A stretch of 64,000 bases of DNA from Sarcocystis neurona (Eukaryota; Apicomplexa; Conoidasida; Eucoccidiorida; Sarcocystidae). The stretch covers positions 463,665 through 527,664 of the forward strand of contig KL647298.1 of the NCBI GenBank assembly GCA_000727475.1, in the 5' to 3' direction. Position numbers and translations under genes: made by a program. Position 1 is the stretch's first letter. Each line of letters begins with the position of its first letter. The notes under the pieces were generated by a model. It worked only from the letters and a program-made list of their open reading frames with translations. It was not told the origin of the DNA and did no database searches. Positions 24,739 through 36,907 of the stretch are shown piece by piece.

Positions 24739-26546
24739 GTGAGTCCCGGCCTCGCCACCAGCAGTTCTGCAGAGGGGAGGGACCGGAGTTTTTCAGCCCA
24801 TTTTCCTCTTCTCTTCCCTTTCCGTTTGTGAGAAGGGAGTGGGCAGTTGACTCGCCCAACGGTGGCTTCTCCTCTCGAGCGAACAAAAATTACGTCGACC
24901 CCATTGCGGCCAGTACCTCTGCGTCCTACACACACCTGTATATATACATGTGCACCATACACGCGTATCAGAAATATATACACACACATATATATATATA
25001 GGTACGGGTCAAGATATGCGCACACGTATACGCCTAGGTGTATTCATACATATATATATGCGTATATGTCTCCTTATCTGGTTTTTGTGTGTGTAGTCAT
25101 GGAGGTTGTCGATACTTGTTTGTCCCTCTCCCTTTCTCTCTTCTCCTCGTGCATGCAGATGTGTGGAAGACGTATATATACGGCGGTGCTCTATATATAC
25201 ATGTTCGTCTTTCTCCGTGGAAGTAAACGTAACAAACGTCCTACACGTGTGAGGCAGTACGCACCCCGGCACATTCGTGGGTATACGTAAAGAAGTGGGG
25301 GACTGTGTGGGGCAGTACGGGCCTCCGCACGCGAGCGCAGCATCTCAACATCTGAAGAATGTTGGCACGCAGCAGCAAGAAAAGAGGCATGCAGCAGCAA
25401 CTAAAGAGGCACGCAGCAGCAACTAAAGAGGCACGCAGCAGCGACTAAAGAGGCATGCAGCAGCAACGACAGCGCAGTTGTGTGAAGGAACGTCTACTGC
25501 TCCACTTGGTCCCTCGTTTTCATGTCTCCCTGTGCTGCTCTGTCTTTCTTCTCTTCCTCTTTCTGTCCCTTTCATCGAGTCCTTTTTCCGCACCCGCACT
25601 CTCACTTTTCTCCTCTTTTCTGGCCTGTTGTCTCCCCCTGTCTTCCCCTTTCACCGGAAGCATACTCGCCCTTACCTATCGATTTGCTCTACTCTCGACC
25701 TGCGGAAGAGTCTCTCTGAAGTCGTTGAGTTCCTCCTTTCTTCCTCTGCCCTTCCTTCTCATTCTTGCTGCTTTCCCTTTCTTTCTGCCGTCTCTCTCTC
25801 CGTGTCTCTCCCTGTCTCGCGTCCTCTCTGTCTCTGCCTTTGGCCCCGTATATGTCTCTGTTTTCCCGTCTCTTCGTCTTTCACCCTACGTATTCGCACG
25901 TGTGCGGTAGACGCAGAATTCATCTGAACCTACGCGCGCGAGCAAGAGTAGGAGACTCCTGTGCATGCGCGTGGCGACGTCGGAAAGGGGCAGGACGGGG
26001 ATGACGGCGAATCTTCTCGCGAAAATTGGTGCATCGACACGTGTTCGCATGTGTCTTCAGAAAATCATCAACAGCCGTTTTCCTGCGCAAATGAGATGGA
26101 GTCTCTTTGCTGACTCTCCGTAGACCTACAAGTCGTAGACTACATGCATGTATGGTGCGGTATATCTCCGTGTGTTTAGACATACTGGTGTATCTATGTG
26201 TCTGCACATACATGCTCGATCTACGAGAGCGTACGTATGCATAGGGACATATATAGGGAACCTTTTTCGTTTTCACACATACACGTTTGTGCCTAAGACA
26301 AAGCATCTGTGTGTATGAATCTCTATATGCATATATATATATATATGTATATATGTGTAGACACCTATAGGTGTACAGGTGTATGTATGTATATGTGTGG
26401 ACCTGTTCGGATATGCATTTGCATACCTTTCCCACTAATCCACGTACGTGTGTGTCTGTCTCAGTCTATTTATCAAATCAACGGGATAAACACACTTGGC
26501 TCTGCGTCTTGTTTGCTGCTGCTGCGGGCGTTGCTGGGTGCGTCAG
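24739..26546 (+). other. Intron 4: microsatellite, 22-bp tandem repeat, CT-rich block
   Basis: The 1,808-bp intron contains TATATA/CATATA simple sequence, a 22-bp tandem repeat at 25,364-25,469 and a pyrimidine-rich block at 25,500-25,880. The acceptor is GTGCGTCAG. No coding frame is supported. Confidence 0.7.
25364..25469. repeat. 22-bp tandem repeat, about five copies
   Basis: Units start at 25,364, 25,386, 25,408, 25,430 and 25,452. The unit is GGCAYGCAGCAGCAACTAAAGA with few differences. It is uninterrupted and has no spacers. Confidence 0.9.
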
Positions 26547-26812
26547 CAATTGACTGCGAGGTATCCGAGTGGCGAGCGTGGAGTACCTGCAGCGTCACGT
26601 GTGGAGAAGGAGAGCAGACACGTACGCGCGAGATAGTTGCGGAAGCGCAGGGACTGGGGTCCCCTTGCCCGTCGCTGCAGCAGCAGCGCAGCTGCTTTGC
26701 TGCTGTCTGTCCCACGGCGTGTCTGGTCTCCGAGTGGAGCGACTGGTCGCCCTGCAGCGCCACTAATTCGCAGTGCGGCTTCGGACAAAAAAAGAGAGAT
26801 AGAAGTATCCTG
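26547..26812 (+). CDS. Exon 5: TSP1-5 complete and first half of TSP1-6
   Basis: Phase 1 entry gives SIDC, then TSP1-5 with EWRAWSTCSVTCGEGE, RTREI and a closing SCFAAVC. TSP1-6 begins ACLVSEWSDWSPCSATNSQC, which has extra residues before the CG motif, then GFGQKKRDRSIL. The donor CTG|GTGAGC leaves phase 0. The exon end and donor are the apparent seed of the repeats in the next intron. Confidence 0.88.
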
Positions 26813-27345
26813 GTGAGCAAGGAACAGTACAGAAAGGAAGAGAAACCAATACACACGTGACCACACTATGGTGCAGGCAGCCTTCTTCTGTTGGGCAGCT
26901 CGACAAAGAAAGAAGTATTCCGGTGACCGAAGAATAGAGAGAGAGAAAAGGAAATACTCGCGTTTTAAAAGAGTAGTACAGGCAGCCTTCTCCTGGTGGA
27001 CAGGTAAAGAGAGAAAGCGGAGAGTCCTGGTGACCAAAGAATGACAGCAACTGCCCCCCTCCGGTTGAACAGAGAAAGACGGAAACAAATATACAGGGAT
27101 TCGGAGAATAGTACAGGCAGCCCTCCCCTGTGTCGGGCAGAGAAAGCGAGGAAAACGTATATATATGTGTGCAAAAAATTCCAGCAGCTCCCCCCCATGC
27201 CGTCGGCCAGAGAAAGACAGAAAGGAGTACACGGATGACCAAGGACAATACAGAGAGATAGGAGCAGCAGCTGCCCCACCCACCAGGTATACCGAGGAAG
27301 AGAGAAAGAAGATATATACAGGTGGGCAGAGAATTCGAGCAGCTG
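26803..27345 (+). repeat. Degenerate minisatellite seeded by the exon 5 end and donor
   Basis: Copies of a motif close to TATCCTGGTGACCAAAGAAT, often followed by ACAGGCAGCC, recur near 26,803 (the real exon end), 26,913, 27,024, 27,090, 27,157, 27,222 and 27,312. Spacing is about 65-110 bp. Several copies keep the GGTGA core of the donor. The minus strand stays open for 281 codons across it, which is a repeat artefact. Confidence 0.7.
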
Positions 27346-27663
27346 CCTTGCTGGCCGTGTATGTGACTCTCCTCTCTCTAGGAGGCACAGAGCGAAGATA
27401 TGGACAGCGACGGCGTCAGGGCCGACGCCGTGCTTCTGCTGCAGCAGCAGCAGGGGCGATCTTCTTCATCGCCCCGCAAACAAATCCAACTTTTGGGAGG
27501 GTTTCCATCTGAAAACTTCTTCTCGCTCTCTTGTGTACTTGTATTTTCTGCACATACACGAGGACAACCAGAAATGCAGGGACCTCCCCCTTCCTGCGAG
27601 CTGCTGCTGGGGAAGCCCCAACCTCCACGCACTCTCGCAGGCGTCTCCGCAAGGAGGTGTGCA

Positions 27664-27830
27664 CTGCTCGGGAAAGCAAAAGATGTGCGCCCATACATAT
27701 ATACATATATATATGTATATATAGGCAGCGTATGATATGCATACCGCAGAGAATATGCTGCTCGGGAAAACAAAAGACGTGCGCATATAAATATATATAT
27801 ATGTATAGGCAGCGGGAGAGATGCAGACCA
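27664..27830. repeat. ~95-bp tandem duplication
   Basis: TGCTCGGGAAARCAAAAGAY followed by GTGCGC, a TATATA stretch and ATAGGCAGCG occurs twice, starting near 27,664 and 27,758. The second copy is slightly shorter in the TA part. Confidence 0.8.
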
Positions 27831-28104
27831 CACGGAAATGTTTCCGCATAGAGATTTGCAGGAGGAGAGCAAGAGAAAGAACTGCGTTGCCCAAGGAGAG
27901 GAGTAGACGGATAATAAGAGAGGAACTCGACAGTAGAAGAAAAGGGAGGAATACAGAGAAAGCGAAAAAGACAGAGAGGGAGACTCCCGCGTACGGAGTG
28001 GCGAGGCCATCGAGCCACGGCGGAGAGGCTCTCTGCATGTACAAAAAAGTAGACACATACGCGTACATACAGAAAGGGACAGGGAGAAGGCAGCACATGC
28101 ACAC

Positions 28105-28500
28105 ACTATAAAGAGAGATGTTTATATATACGTAGAGAGACGCGTCCGTGCCTAAGGAAAGGTAGGACCATATATATATATGTGTGTGTAGATACAGAGA
28201 AAGACGCACATACACACACACAGATACTATAGAGGTAGATGTACATATATATATATATAGAGAGAGAGATAGAGGCATTTGCACATACGGCGAGGTACAT
28301 CTGCATGTGTATATACATATGTGTATATATATGTAGAGAGAGAGACGCACATACACGCATAGTAGAGTTAGACGTATGCCTGTATATTTATATATATATA
28401 TATACGAGGGGGAGAGGGGCAGAGAGAGGCATTTGCCCATAAGGAAAAGTGGGAGTACATATATACATATATATATATATATGTATATGGGGAGAGGCAG
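28105..28500. repeat. ~140-155 bp AG-rich tandem repeat
   Basis: Modules such as GAGGCATTTGCMCATA with an AAG/GGTGGG-like tail (28,272 and 28,428; related copy near 28,140) and GAMGCACATACAC followed by ATAGTAGAG (near 28,203 and 28,346) recur at about the same period, separated by TATATA runs. Confidence 0.65.
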
Positions 28501-28601
28501 ACGTATTTGTAGAGGGGGATAGGCCCACACACACGTGTACACATCTGTAGACATTCACAAGTGATGAAGTACACATTTGTGAAGAGACCACCTGCATGCA
28601 G

Positions 28602-28682
28602 AGGAAGAAATGGCGAACATGCGAAGAGATTGACGGATGTCCATCCTGCGAGTCTCTTCACTGCAGAACCTCCTTTGCATGC
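28602..28682 (+). CDS. Possible cassette exon or relic: alternative C-terminal half of a TSP1
   Basis: After the acceptor CTGCATGCAG an 81-bp, 27-codon block reads RKKWRTCEEIDGC then CPSCESLHCRTSFAC. The CPS-spacer-C-x4-C layout resembles the end of a TSP1 module. It enters and leaves in phase 0 (weak donor TGC|GTGCCA), so it could be inserted between exons 5 and 6 without a frame change. Exon 6 already completes TSP1-6 well, so this may be a mutually exclusive exon or a leftover of one. Confidence 0.3.
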
Positions 28683-29643
28683 GTGCCACCACTGCTGCTG
28701 CTGCTGATCACGCGTGTTTCTCTTGCTGCTGCAGGACCTGCTCGACGGGTGTCCACGTCTCTGTCCACTTTTACAACCGCACACGTCTGTACCCTCAAAC
28801 ATACTTCAATAGACGTGTACACCTATATATCAACACATGTATATCAATACACATATATGTGACGAGTATACCTATATTTCAAAACACGTACATTAATATG
28901 CGTGGAAATGATGTGTACGCCGATGTATCCACACACATATGTATCAACGCAAGAGCCGCGCTGACACACATCTGTAGACAAGCTCTGCTGGGTGTAGTTG
29001 CTGCTGACGTTAGCAGCAGCAGCTGTCCGAGGGAGCTGCAACAACAGAAGCACCAGGAACAGACGGTTCACACGTCAAGAAGGAACTTTGCGTTCTGTAG
29101 CTCGAGTTGTTGAACTCCAGGTAGAAAGAAGAGGGTGGTTCTGCGGTTTGGCTGCTGCTGAGGAGCTCGTACACACCCTTGAAACACTATAACGCGTCTA
29201 CACGTCAATATATGTGTGGATAGACATGTAAATTTATCCTTTAAAGAAGTGAACCAACCACAGTGTATAAATTACGGATCCCCCAACAAACGTGGACGCA
29301 TCATGCGAAAGGTGTATACTTTATTCACACGAGTAAACCAAATCGGAGCTCCCTTTGTACGAGTTGTTCTCTCCCCTGCTTCTCCGCTGAGAAGACAAGA
29401 GACAGACAGAGCGAGCGTCTTTCCCAGTCTTCCGTCCTCTACGTCGGCGCTGCTGTGCCGCTGCTGTTGCTCCTGCTGTTGCTCTGCTGCTGCTGTTACT
29501 TTGCTGCTGCTGTTGCTTTGGTGTGCTGTTGCTTTGTTGTGCTGTTGCTTTGTTGTGCTGTTGCTTTGTTGTGCTGTTGCTTTGCTGCTGTTATTGCTGT
29601 TGTTGCTGGGGCTGTTTCTGCTGCTGCTGCTTCTTTGCTGCAG

Positions 29644-29784
29644 ACGCCTCCGACGGCAGCAGGTGGCATTACAGACTCTTGCCCAGAACTCGAAGTGACT
29701 GAGGAATGCTTCGTGCCGTGTACGGCTGCATGCGTCTTGGGAGAATGGGAGGAATGGGGCAGCTGCAGCGACCTCTGTCATCAG
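29644..29784 (+). CDS. Exon 6: end of TSP1-6 and start of TSP1-7
   Basis: Phase 0 entry gives TPPTAAGG then SCPELEVTEECFVPC, which completes TSP1-6 in the same way RKILSPPVNGG does in TSP1-3. TSP1-7 begins ACVLGEWEEWGSCSDLCHQ and lacks the usual CGxG after its second Cys. The donor CAG|GTAACG leaves phase 0. The acceptor is the end of a CTG repeat, TTTGCTGCAG. Confidence 0.85.
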
Positions 29785-30581
29785 GTAACGACACCAGAAG
29801 CAGCAGCAGCGACACCCGCTGTAGTAGCCGCTGCAGCAGCAGCAACAGCAGGAGGGACAAGAGCAGCAGCAGCGGCAGCAGGAAGAGCCACACCAGACCA
29901 GCAGGAACAGCGGCACCAGTAGTAGGGGAGACAGCAACAGGAAAACAGGCGAAAGAGCACAAGGCGAACGAGCCACGTCAGCAGCAGTGGTAAACTTTGT
30001 AACAGTCTCCCAACAGCAGGGCTGATAGCAGCAGCAGCAACAGCATCAGCAGCAATAACAACAGCAACAGCGGCAGGAGCACCAACGCCAGCGACAGCGA
30101 TCAGAGCAGCACCGCGTGGAGCCATGCAGTCAACAAGCAGAGTACCAACTCAGAGTCAAGTACACACATATACGAATAGGCATATCAGTACACGCCTCCG
30201 TATATATCCATCTATCTACCTACCTATATATATATGTATATGTGCGTGTATACATCTGTGCAAGGACGTGTAATCAGACGTGTACAAATATGCACAACAG
30301 TGAGTACACATATTCGCGTATACACACATGTGTGTACACAGTACATGCACACATGCGTACACACATGCATATACATATATATATATATATACACACACAA
30401 ATACCAATATATCCACATATACACATACATGTGCTGGGCACATACAAACAGATATGAGCACATGCATGCATACATTCGTGTGTGCGTGCGTATACATTTC
30501 CATATATTTATATACAAATATATATGTGTACGTCATCCAATACGTGGGCGCATATATGAAGCGTGTGTTTTGCTGAGACAG
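29785..30581 (+). other. Intron 6: CAG tract then TA/CA microsatellite
   Basis: CAG/GCA triplets run to about 30,120, followed by ACACATAC and TATATA sequence to the GAGACAG acceptor. The exon 6 frame continues about 45 codons into the intron before a stop. Confidence 0.75.
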
Positions 30582-30702
30582 GTGGGTATGATAGACCCGG
30601 TGACTAGCAGAAGTCGGACGGTGCTGCTGGAGGCTGCCGACTGCCCTGCACCCGCGGAACTCTTGCAAGTGAAGAGCTGCGCTTCCCTCGGCTTTCAGTG
30701 TG
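30582..30702 (+). CDS. Exon 7: second half of TSP1-7
   Basis: VGMIDPVTSRSRTVLLEAAD, then CPAPAELLQVKSCASLGFQC, supplies the basic strand and last Cys residues of TSP1-7. Entry is phase 0 and the donor TGTG|GTACGG leaves phase 1. This is the most diverged TSP1 of the array. Confidence 0.82.
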
Positions 30703-33700
30703 GTACGGCTGCATATATACGGTTTCCCTTCCTTCTCCATTTGACGTATATATACGTATATGTGTATAGGCGGACATGTGCCTCTCTCTTTTCCCCTCTG
30801 TATACATACCAATACGCATATACGTGTATACCGCTGTGTCTGTATATATATGACGTGTGTCTACTTGTATACGTGTCAATATATATGCACGCCCACAGAT
30901 GTATACACATACACTTACATACATATGAGTGTATATATGTCTACTACACGCAGTATACACATACATATATATATATATATATATGCACACATATATATAT
31001 ATATATCCGTCCTCGCATGGATTTCCGTGTTTTTGACTCTGTCTCCTTTCGTACACTTCTTTGTGAAGAGCGACGTCCAGGAAGATTTGCATGCAGGCGT
31101 TTATGCACAAATTTGTATTCTCGGACGGTAGGCTTTCCCTGGACGTTAAAGCGTGTCATCACGTGCGGCTGCTGCAGACCCGCGCACTTGTCTTGGTGGA
31201 TACTCAGTCGTATTTCTCCCCATACTCCTCTCCCAACAAACCGCCTGCCCAGCAACCTACACATGCGCATGCATACCTCTATACTTATATATATGAATAT
31301 GTATGGTATGCCTATACTCGTGTTCTTGGACGTGTGTAGGACACCCAAGGTCAAGTCACTTATGCATATATGTGTACAAAAAACTAACACCTTGAATACG
31401 TATATGTGTGCAAGGATATAGATCAGACTATCTCCCTACACATGGACCTCTCTTCACACATATCTGTATATCTGTATATACAAACGTCACGTCTATACTA
31501 TCTGTATGGGTACAACGTCAATTCGTACTTATCTATATCTATATCTATGCATCTATCTATCTATATGATAGATAGATATCTATCTGTGTGTACACACTAG
31601 ACGCATACACGTAGAGACGTGGATGTCCACACTTTGATATCTGTATCTCTTGCTGTTCTTCTGTCGCCCTCCCTCGCTCTGTCTTCGCACATATATATAT
31701 GTAGGTGTGTACACCCGACTATACGTGTGTCTCAGTATTTGCTGCGTCTCTGAATATGGACGTCATTATTTATACGGCTTTCTTCTGCGACTATATAGTC
31801 GCCTTTACATATTCAGCCTAATTCTCCGCCTCGACAACACAGAGGTACACGAATGAATAGCCCTGAGTGCACCATATATAAACACGCGTACAGACAAATG
31901 CATACATATATATATGTATATGTGTAACTACGTGGCTCAATCAACGCATGCATATCGATCCATATATATGTAGTATACATATCTACTCATATATATACGT
32001 ATGTATAGATAGGTAAACGTGGGACAAGGTAGGTAACGTTTGGCTTTGCTTCTCAGCAAAAAGATTTATAGGGAGAAGTTTGTAAAACCTCGCAAGATGG
32101 GGACGTCAATTTCTGGCAGGTCCGTCTATGGGCCCCCGGGCCCTCCCAGACGACTCTCCTTTCATTTGTCGTCTTCTGCTGACATGTGTTGCATGCATTC
32201 ATACACAGTAAACGTTCAAATATAATATACATGTTTGTGTATACTTCACTCGTCCTCCCTACTTATCTACTTATCCATATCTATCAATCTACCCATCCGC
32301 ATACATGTATCCATATGCCTACGGACAGACGCGTTCTATGCGTATGCGTGTAGACCTGAGCTTGTGGCTTCGACGTATACACATATATACGTTTAGGTGC
32401 ATGTGTATCTGCTTTCCTACTTGTACATATATGCGTATATCTATATGCGGAGTCTATTCATATACGTTCCTCTCTGTATATGTAAGCAATACGTGCACGC
32501 ATCTGCGTACGTGTGTACGGAGGTGTCCAAGTGTATTGGAATTCCCGCCTTTCTATCTCTCCCTCTGTGTCCACACATTTTCTTCATTCGTTTCAAAGAA
32601 ATGTATGAAATGATATACTCCGTTAACGTAGAAATGGGGGGCCAACAAGAATAACTGCCTTTGGTGATCTCCGTGGGCTTGTAGCAAAGCAGTCTTGCTG
32701 CGCTGCTCTTCCACTGTCGCTTTGATGCTTCTGCTGCTGCTGCATCATCCAGCGGAAACAATGTCATCTCATGCCTCGGTGTTGTTCGTAAATCTTATGT
32801 GCTGTATCCGCGTTTGGCCATGACTACGGGCACGCGTATATATATATATATATGTATGTATGCGCAGATGTGCGTCTAAAAGGTATATCTATACATCTAG
32901 AGGAACACAAGTATACAGGTGTGTATATGTATAGGCAGGCGTATGTCTACGAAGTCTACTTATATATCTAGAGGGACACAAATATATACGTGTTTCCATC
33001 TGTGTGCAGGCGTACGTGAAGGTCTCATGCAGGTATAGACGTGTAGAGCCGCGTATATCCACACACATATATATATATATATATACACGAGAAAACGTAC
33101 CTCTACTTATGTATAAAGTGAGCCCAGGTGCAAGGGAAACGTAAGCGTGTGTATATATACATATATACTCATACGTATATATATATATATAAATATATGT
33201 GTACACACACAGTTGTAGATGTACATTCTCGTATACGCAGATGGCCTGCTGGCGCAGTTGGCCACACGAGGAGCGATCTCCGTCTCTTTGTCTCTTTCTC
33301 CAGGCAGCGAAGGACGCATGTACACGTCTACCCGAATACATCGCCACCAGTAAATTTATATGTACATTGCTGGGAGAAATAGAACTATACACAAACACAC
33401 ATGCAGAAGAAAGGGTAGTTCTACATATATGAACATGCATGCATACACAAACACGGGTGTACAATCTTAAGAACACATATACGTGTACACACATACATAT
33501 ACGTACGTTTATATATGTACATACATACCTATACACACATACATATACGTACACACATACGTACACATACATGTATATACATAGGTAGACACATATATAC
33601 GCATACGTACGTCTACATACACTCATATACATATATATGTGGACACGCATACATGTACACACATTCACGTATGTACATGTGTACACATACACACATACAT

Positions 33701-35350
33701 ACATGTACACATATCTACAGAAACAAATACATACATACATATACATTGATTTCTTAACATACACGCATATACATACATACATGCACACATATACATACAT
33801 ACATACGTACATACATACACAATGCATACATACATACACACACGTATACGCATACCGATACGTACATATACATATGTACATGTACGCACATACATATACA
33901 TACACAGATACATATACATGCATACATATACATACATACATATACATACGTACATACATATACATACATACATGCATACATACATATACACACATACATG
34001 TAGATACATACATGTACATGCATACACATACATACACAAACATGCATACGTATATACATACATACATGTACATGCATACATATATACATACATATACACG
34101 CATACATATACACGCATACATATACACGCATACATATACACGCATACATATACACGCATACATATACACCCATACATATATACATGCATACATATATACA
34201 TTCATACATATACACACATACATACACATAGATATACACACATACATGTGCACACATGCATATACATGCATACATATACGTCCACCCATACATATGCGTT
34301 GATTTTTTTACATACACGCGTATACATACATAAATACAGACATACACGTATACGCAAACCAATACGTACGTTACATTTATACATGTACACACATACATAT
34401 ACATACATACATATACATGCATACATATACATACGTCCATATACATACATACATATACATACATACATACGTACATACACATATACACATATAGGTACGC
34501 ATGTACACATATGCACGTGTAGATACAGTCACATATGTATATATATATATACACAGGTATACACATATGTTTATACACGTACACACATGCACATACACAC
34601 ATGCCTGTGCATGAATACACATATCCATACATTGGTATGCATACGTACATATACATACATGCATATACGTATATACAGACACATACGTACCTAAACATAC
34701 AAATATACATATACGTATGCGTGAACATCCACATATACACATGCATAGATAAGCATACATATATATACATACACACACATATGCATACATACTTACGCAT
34801 GCATGCAGATATGTATCTACATGCGTGCCTCCACACACGTATTCACGGGCAGACAAGGCTCCCTGTCTCTGGGCAGGAAGTGCTGTAGGAAGCTTTTATA
34901 TGTAGCCGGCTTGCGGTACGTGCAAGGCGCTTCTGCTGCTCTTGTTCGGGCGCAAGGAAAGTGCTGCTGCTGTCGCAACACGCGGCTGGTTGCCTCTCCC
35001 GCTGTCCTCCCTGCTACTGCTGCTGCTGCTGCACCCATGCATGTCTCTGGCCCACCGCAGCTACCCAGCTGCTGCGACTTGCTGCAGATACACACACGCA
35101 CACACACACACACCCACACACACAGAGCCACAAGTAAACAGCGCGCTGCTGCTGCTGCAGTGACGGCGCGTCTTCTGCTGTCGCTGCTGCTATCACTCCG
35201 TGCTGCCTGTCGGTCCTTGCCAACTTCCCTTTTGCTGGGTTCTTCTTCTCTGCCTGCCGTTGAACGCATTGCTGGCGCTGCTGCCTTTCTGCCTTTGCTG
35301 CTTCCCTTTGTCTTCGTCGCGGCTGCTGCTGCTTCTTCTATGACGTGCAG
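30703..35350 (+). other. Intron 7: largest intron, dominated by microsatellites
   Basis: The 4,648-bp intron contains TATATG and CTAT runs, an ATCT/AGAT palindrome at 31,551-31,577, a large CATA-type block at 33,470-34,800, and CTG triplets at 34,925-35,335 ending in the GACGTGCAG acceptor. Long frames on both strands inside the CATA block read only Tyr/Thr/His/Ile or Met/Tyr/Val/Cys and are not genes. Confidence 0.7.
33470..34800. repeat. CATA-type satellite block with a ~550-bp higher-order duplication
   Basis: The block is built from ACATACATATACGCATAC-like units. Non-simple landmarks recur in order: TTGATTT(C/T)TT(A/T)ACATACACGC at about 33,747 and 34,299, then ACACGTATACGCAWACCRATACGTAC at about 33,841 and 34,346. 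This shows a duplication of roughly 500-550 bp on top of the short units. Confidence 0.75.
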
Positions 35351-35515
35351 ACGTAGACTGCGAAGTGGGAGAGTGGCAGCCGTGGGGCGCATGCAGCGCT
35401 ACGTGCGGCGGAGGCATGCGGCAGCGTCTCCGCGCCGTGACGCAACACCCCAAGGGCAAAGGAGCTGCATGCCCGAGGCTTTCCGAAGTCAATCCTTGTG
35501 CGCTGGAGGACTGTG
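35351..35515 (+). CDS. Exon 8: complete TSP1-8
   Basis: A single exon encodes a whole TSP1: DVDCEVGEWQPWGACSATCG, MRQRLRAV, ACPRLSEVNPCALEDC. Entry and exit are both phase 1, so it is a symmetric module exon of the kind that can be duplicated or skipped without a frame change. The donor is TGTG|GTAACG. Confidence 0.9.
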
Positions 35516-36907
35516 GTAACGCATCTGCTTCTGTGCCTCTGCTTTACATAAACTAGTTGTTCTGCGTTTGACTTCCTCCGCATTTCTTTCTTCCGCTGTG
35601 CCTCGGTGCAGCAGCCGAGTCAGCAGCTTTCCTGCTGCTGCGCTGGTTGCTGTACTGTATGCTGCGTTCTACTGCTGTCTGCTACAATTTCCCTCGTTTC
35701 TTCTGCTGCCGTTACCCTAGCTGCTGCCGCGGTTTGACGCCTCCACACGACCGCTGTGCCAATGTGGCCCACGCGCCGTACGCTCCTGTTGCAGTCTTGT
35801 TGCTGCAACCGCACTTGACAGCAGAGAACCTTGCTTCGGGTGCTGCCACCACCCTGCTAGTAGAGCCGCAACTGCTGCAGACAGCGTCTTGGCACGAGAA
35901 ACTGCGGGGAGCAAAGTTGCTGCGGTCGCTGCTTTTTGTGCCATTGTTGCTGTTGCTGATGTTACTGCAGTTACCGTTGCTGCTGCTGTCGCAACTGTTG
36001 CTGTTGCTGCTGCTGCTGTTGCTGTTTCGCCTTTTGCTGGTGTTGTTGGTGGCGTTGCTGGTCTGCCATGCAGCTGCAGTCGCGCATCCATACGTAGCTA
36101 ACACCTGCTACGTAGACGTAGATGGCTGCATGCGGACATTTATGCAAATACATACGCTTACCAAGTCGTGCCTTTTTGTGTCTCTCTGACTAATGCATGC
36201 GTTTGGAAGAATTGCCTGCCCGCGTGTTGTTGTTCGTGCCCCTTTCGGCATTGTGGCTATCCGTTCGTAGTTGTCTTCCCAGAGAAGATAAGAGAAGCAC
36301 GCCGCGGGACCTACGCGTACTTCTCAACGCATGCAGCTAGCCCCCCTTCCCGAAGGCAACCTCCACCGCTACGCATGCATACGTCAAAATCATTTTCTCT
36401 CGCCGTCCCTTTCTCTCTTACGCTCTTTCTGTGTCTCTTCGCCTCTGTCTATTGCGTCGCACTTTGTGGCTGCACTCGTACTCACGTCCGTCTCTCTACA
36501 TGCGCCACCTTGTATGTCTAGGTGCGTCACTGGATATGACGTGTATCTCTGTAGATTGAGAGCTCGCAACTGCAGGGCCGCCCACGGGTCTTTTTCGTCT
36601 AGGCAATCAGGCTCTTGCGTCCATTTCTGACTTCGCGACTCCTCGCGTTCTTGCATGCACGTCTTGTTTTGTCGGTACTTCGTGTCGCCCCATTGCACTT
36701 GATTTGTTCTGTTGCTCCACTGCTGTTCTGCGGCTGTTCCGCCGCCGTGCCGCTGCTGCTTCTCTGCTGCTGCTGCTCTGCTGCTGCTGCTGCTGTTGCT
36801 CTGCTGCTGCTGTTGCTCTGCTGCTGCTGTTGCTCTGCTCCTGCTGTTGCTCTGCTCCTGCTGCTCAGCTGCTGCCGCTCTGCTGTTGCTCCGCTGCTGT
36901 TGCTCCG

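Larger units (their letters stand above)
26813..29643 (+). other. Intron 5: several tandem repeat families and a possible cassette exon
   Basis: The 2,831-bp intron holds the minisatellite seeded by exon 5, a unit of about 95 bp repeated at 27,664 and 27,758, a 140-155 bp AG-rich repeat at 28,105-28,500, a possible cassette exon at 28,602-28,682, and a CTG/TTG tract at 29,440-29,640 ending in the TTGCTGCAG acceptor. Confidence 0.65.

Noticed and set aside
25364..25469. CRISPR-like array
   Set aside because: The repeats are contiguous 22-bp units without spacers, and the genome is eukaryotic.
26543..27388. Minus-strand frame of 281 codons with repeated peptides
   Set aside because: It is explained by the minisatellite seeded by exon 5; no domain or start context.
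27466..28554. Minus-strand frame of 362 codons
   Set aside because: Composed of Tyr/Ile/Ser/Leu runs from TATATA and AG-rich tandem repeats.
30234..31421. Plus-strand frame of 395 codons
   Set aside because: Only the part at 30,582-30,702 (exon 7) is supported; the rest is microsatellite translated as Tyr/Ile/His.
32889..34289. Minus-strand frame of 466 codons
   Set aside because: It is Met/Tyr/Val/Cys repeats generated by the CATA satellite; the plus strand is equally open as Tyr/Thr/His.
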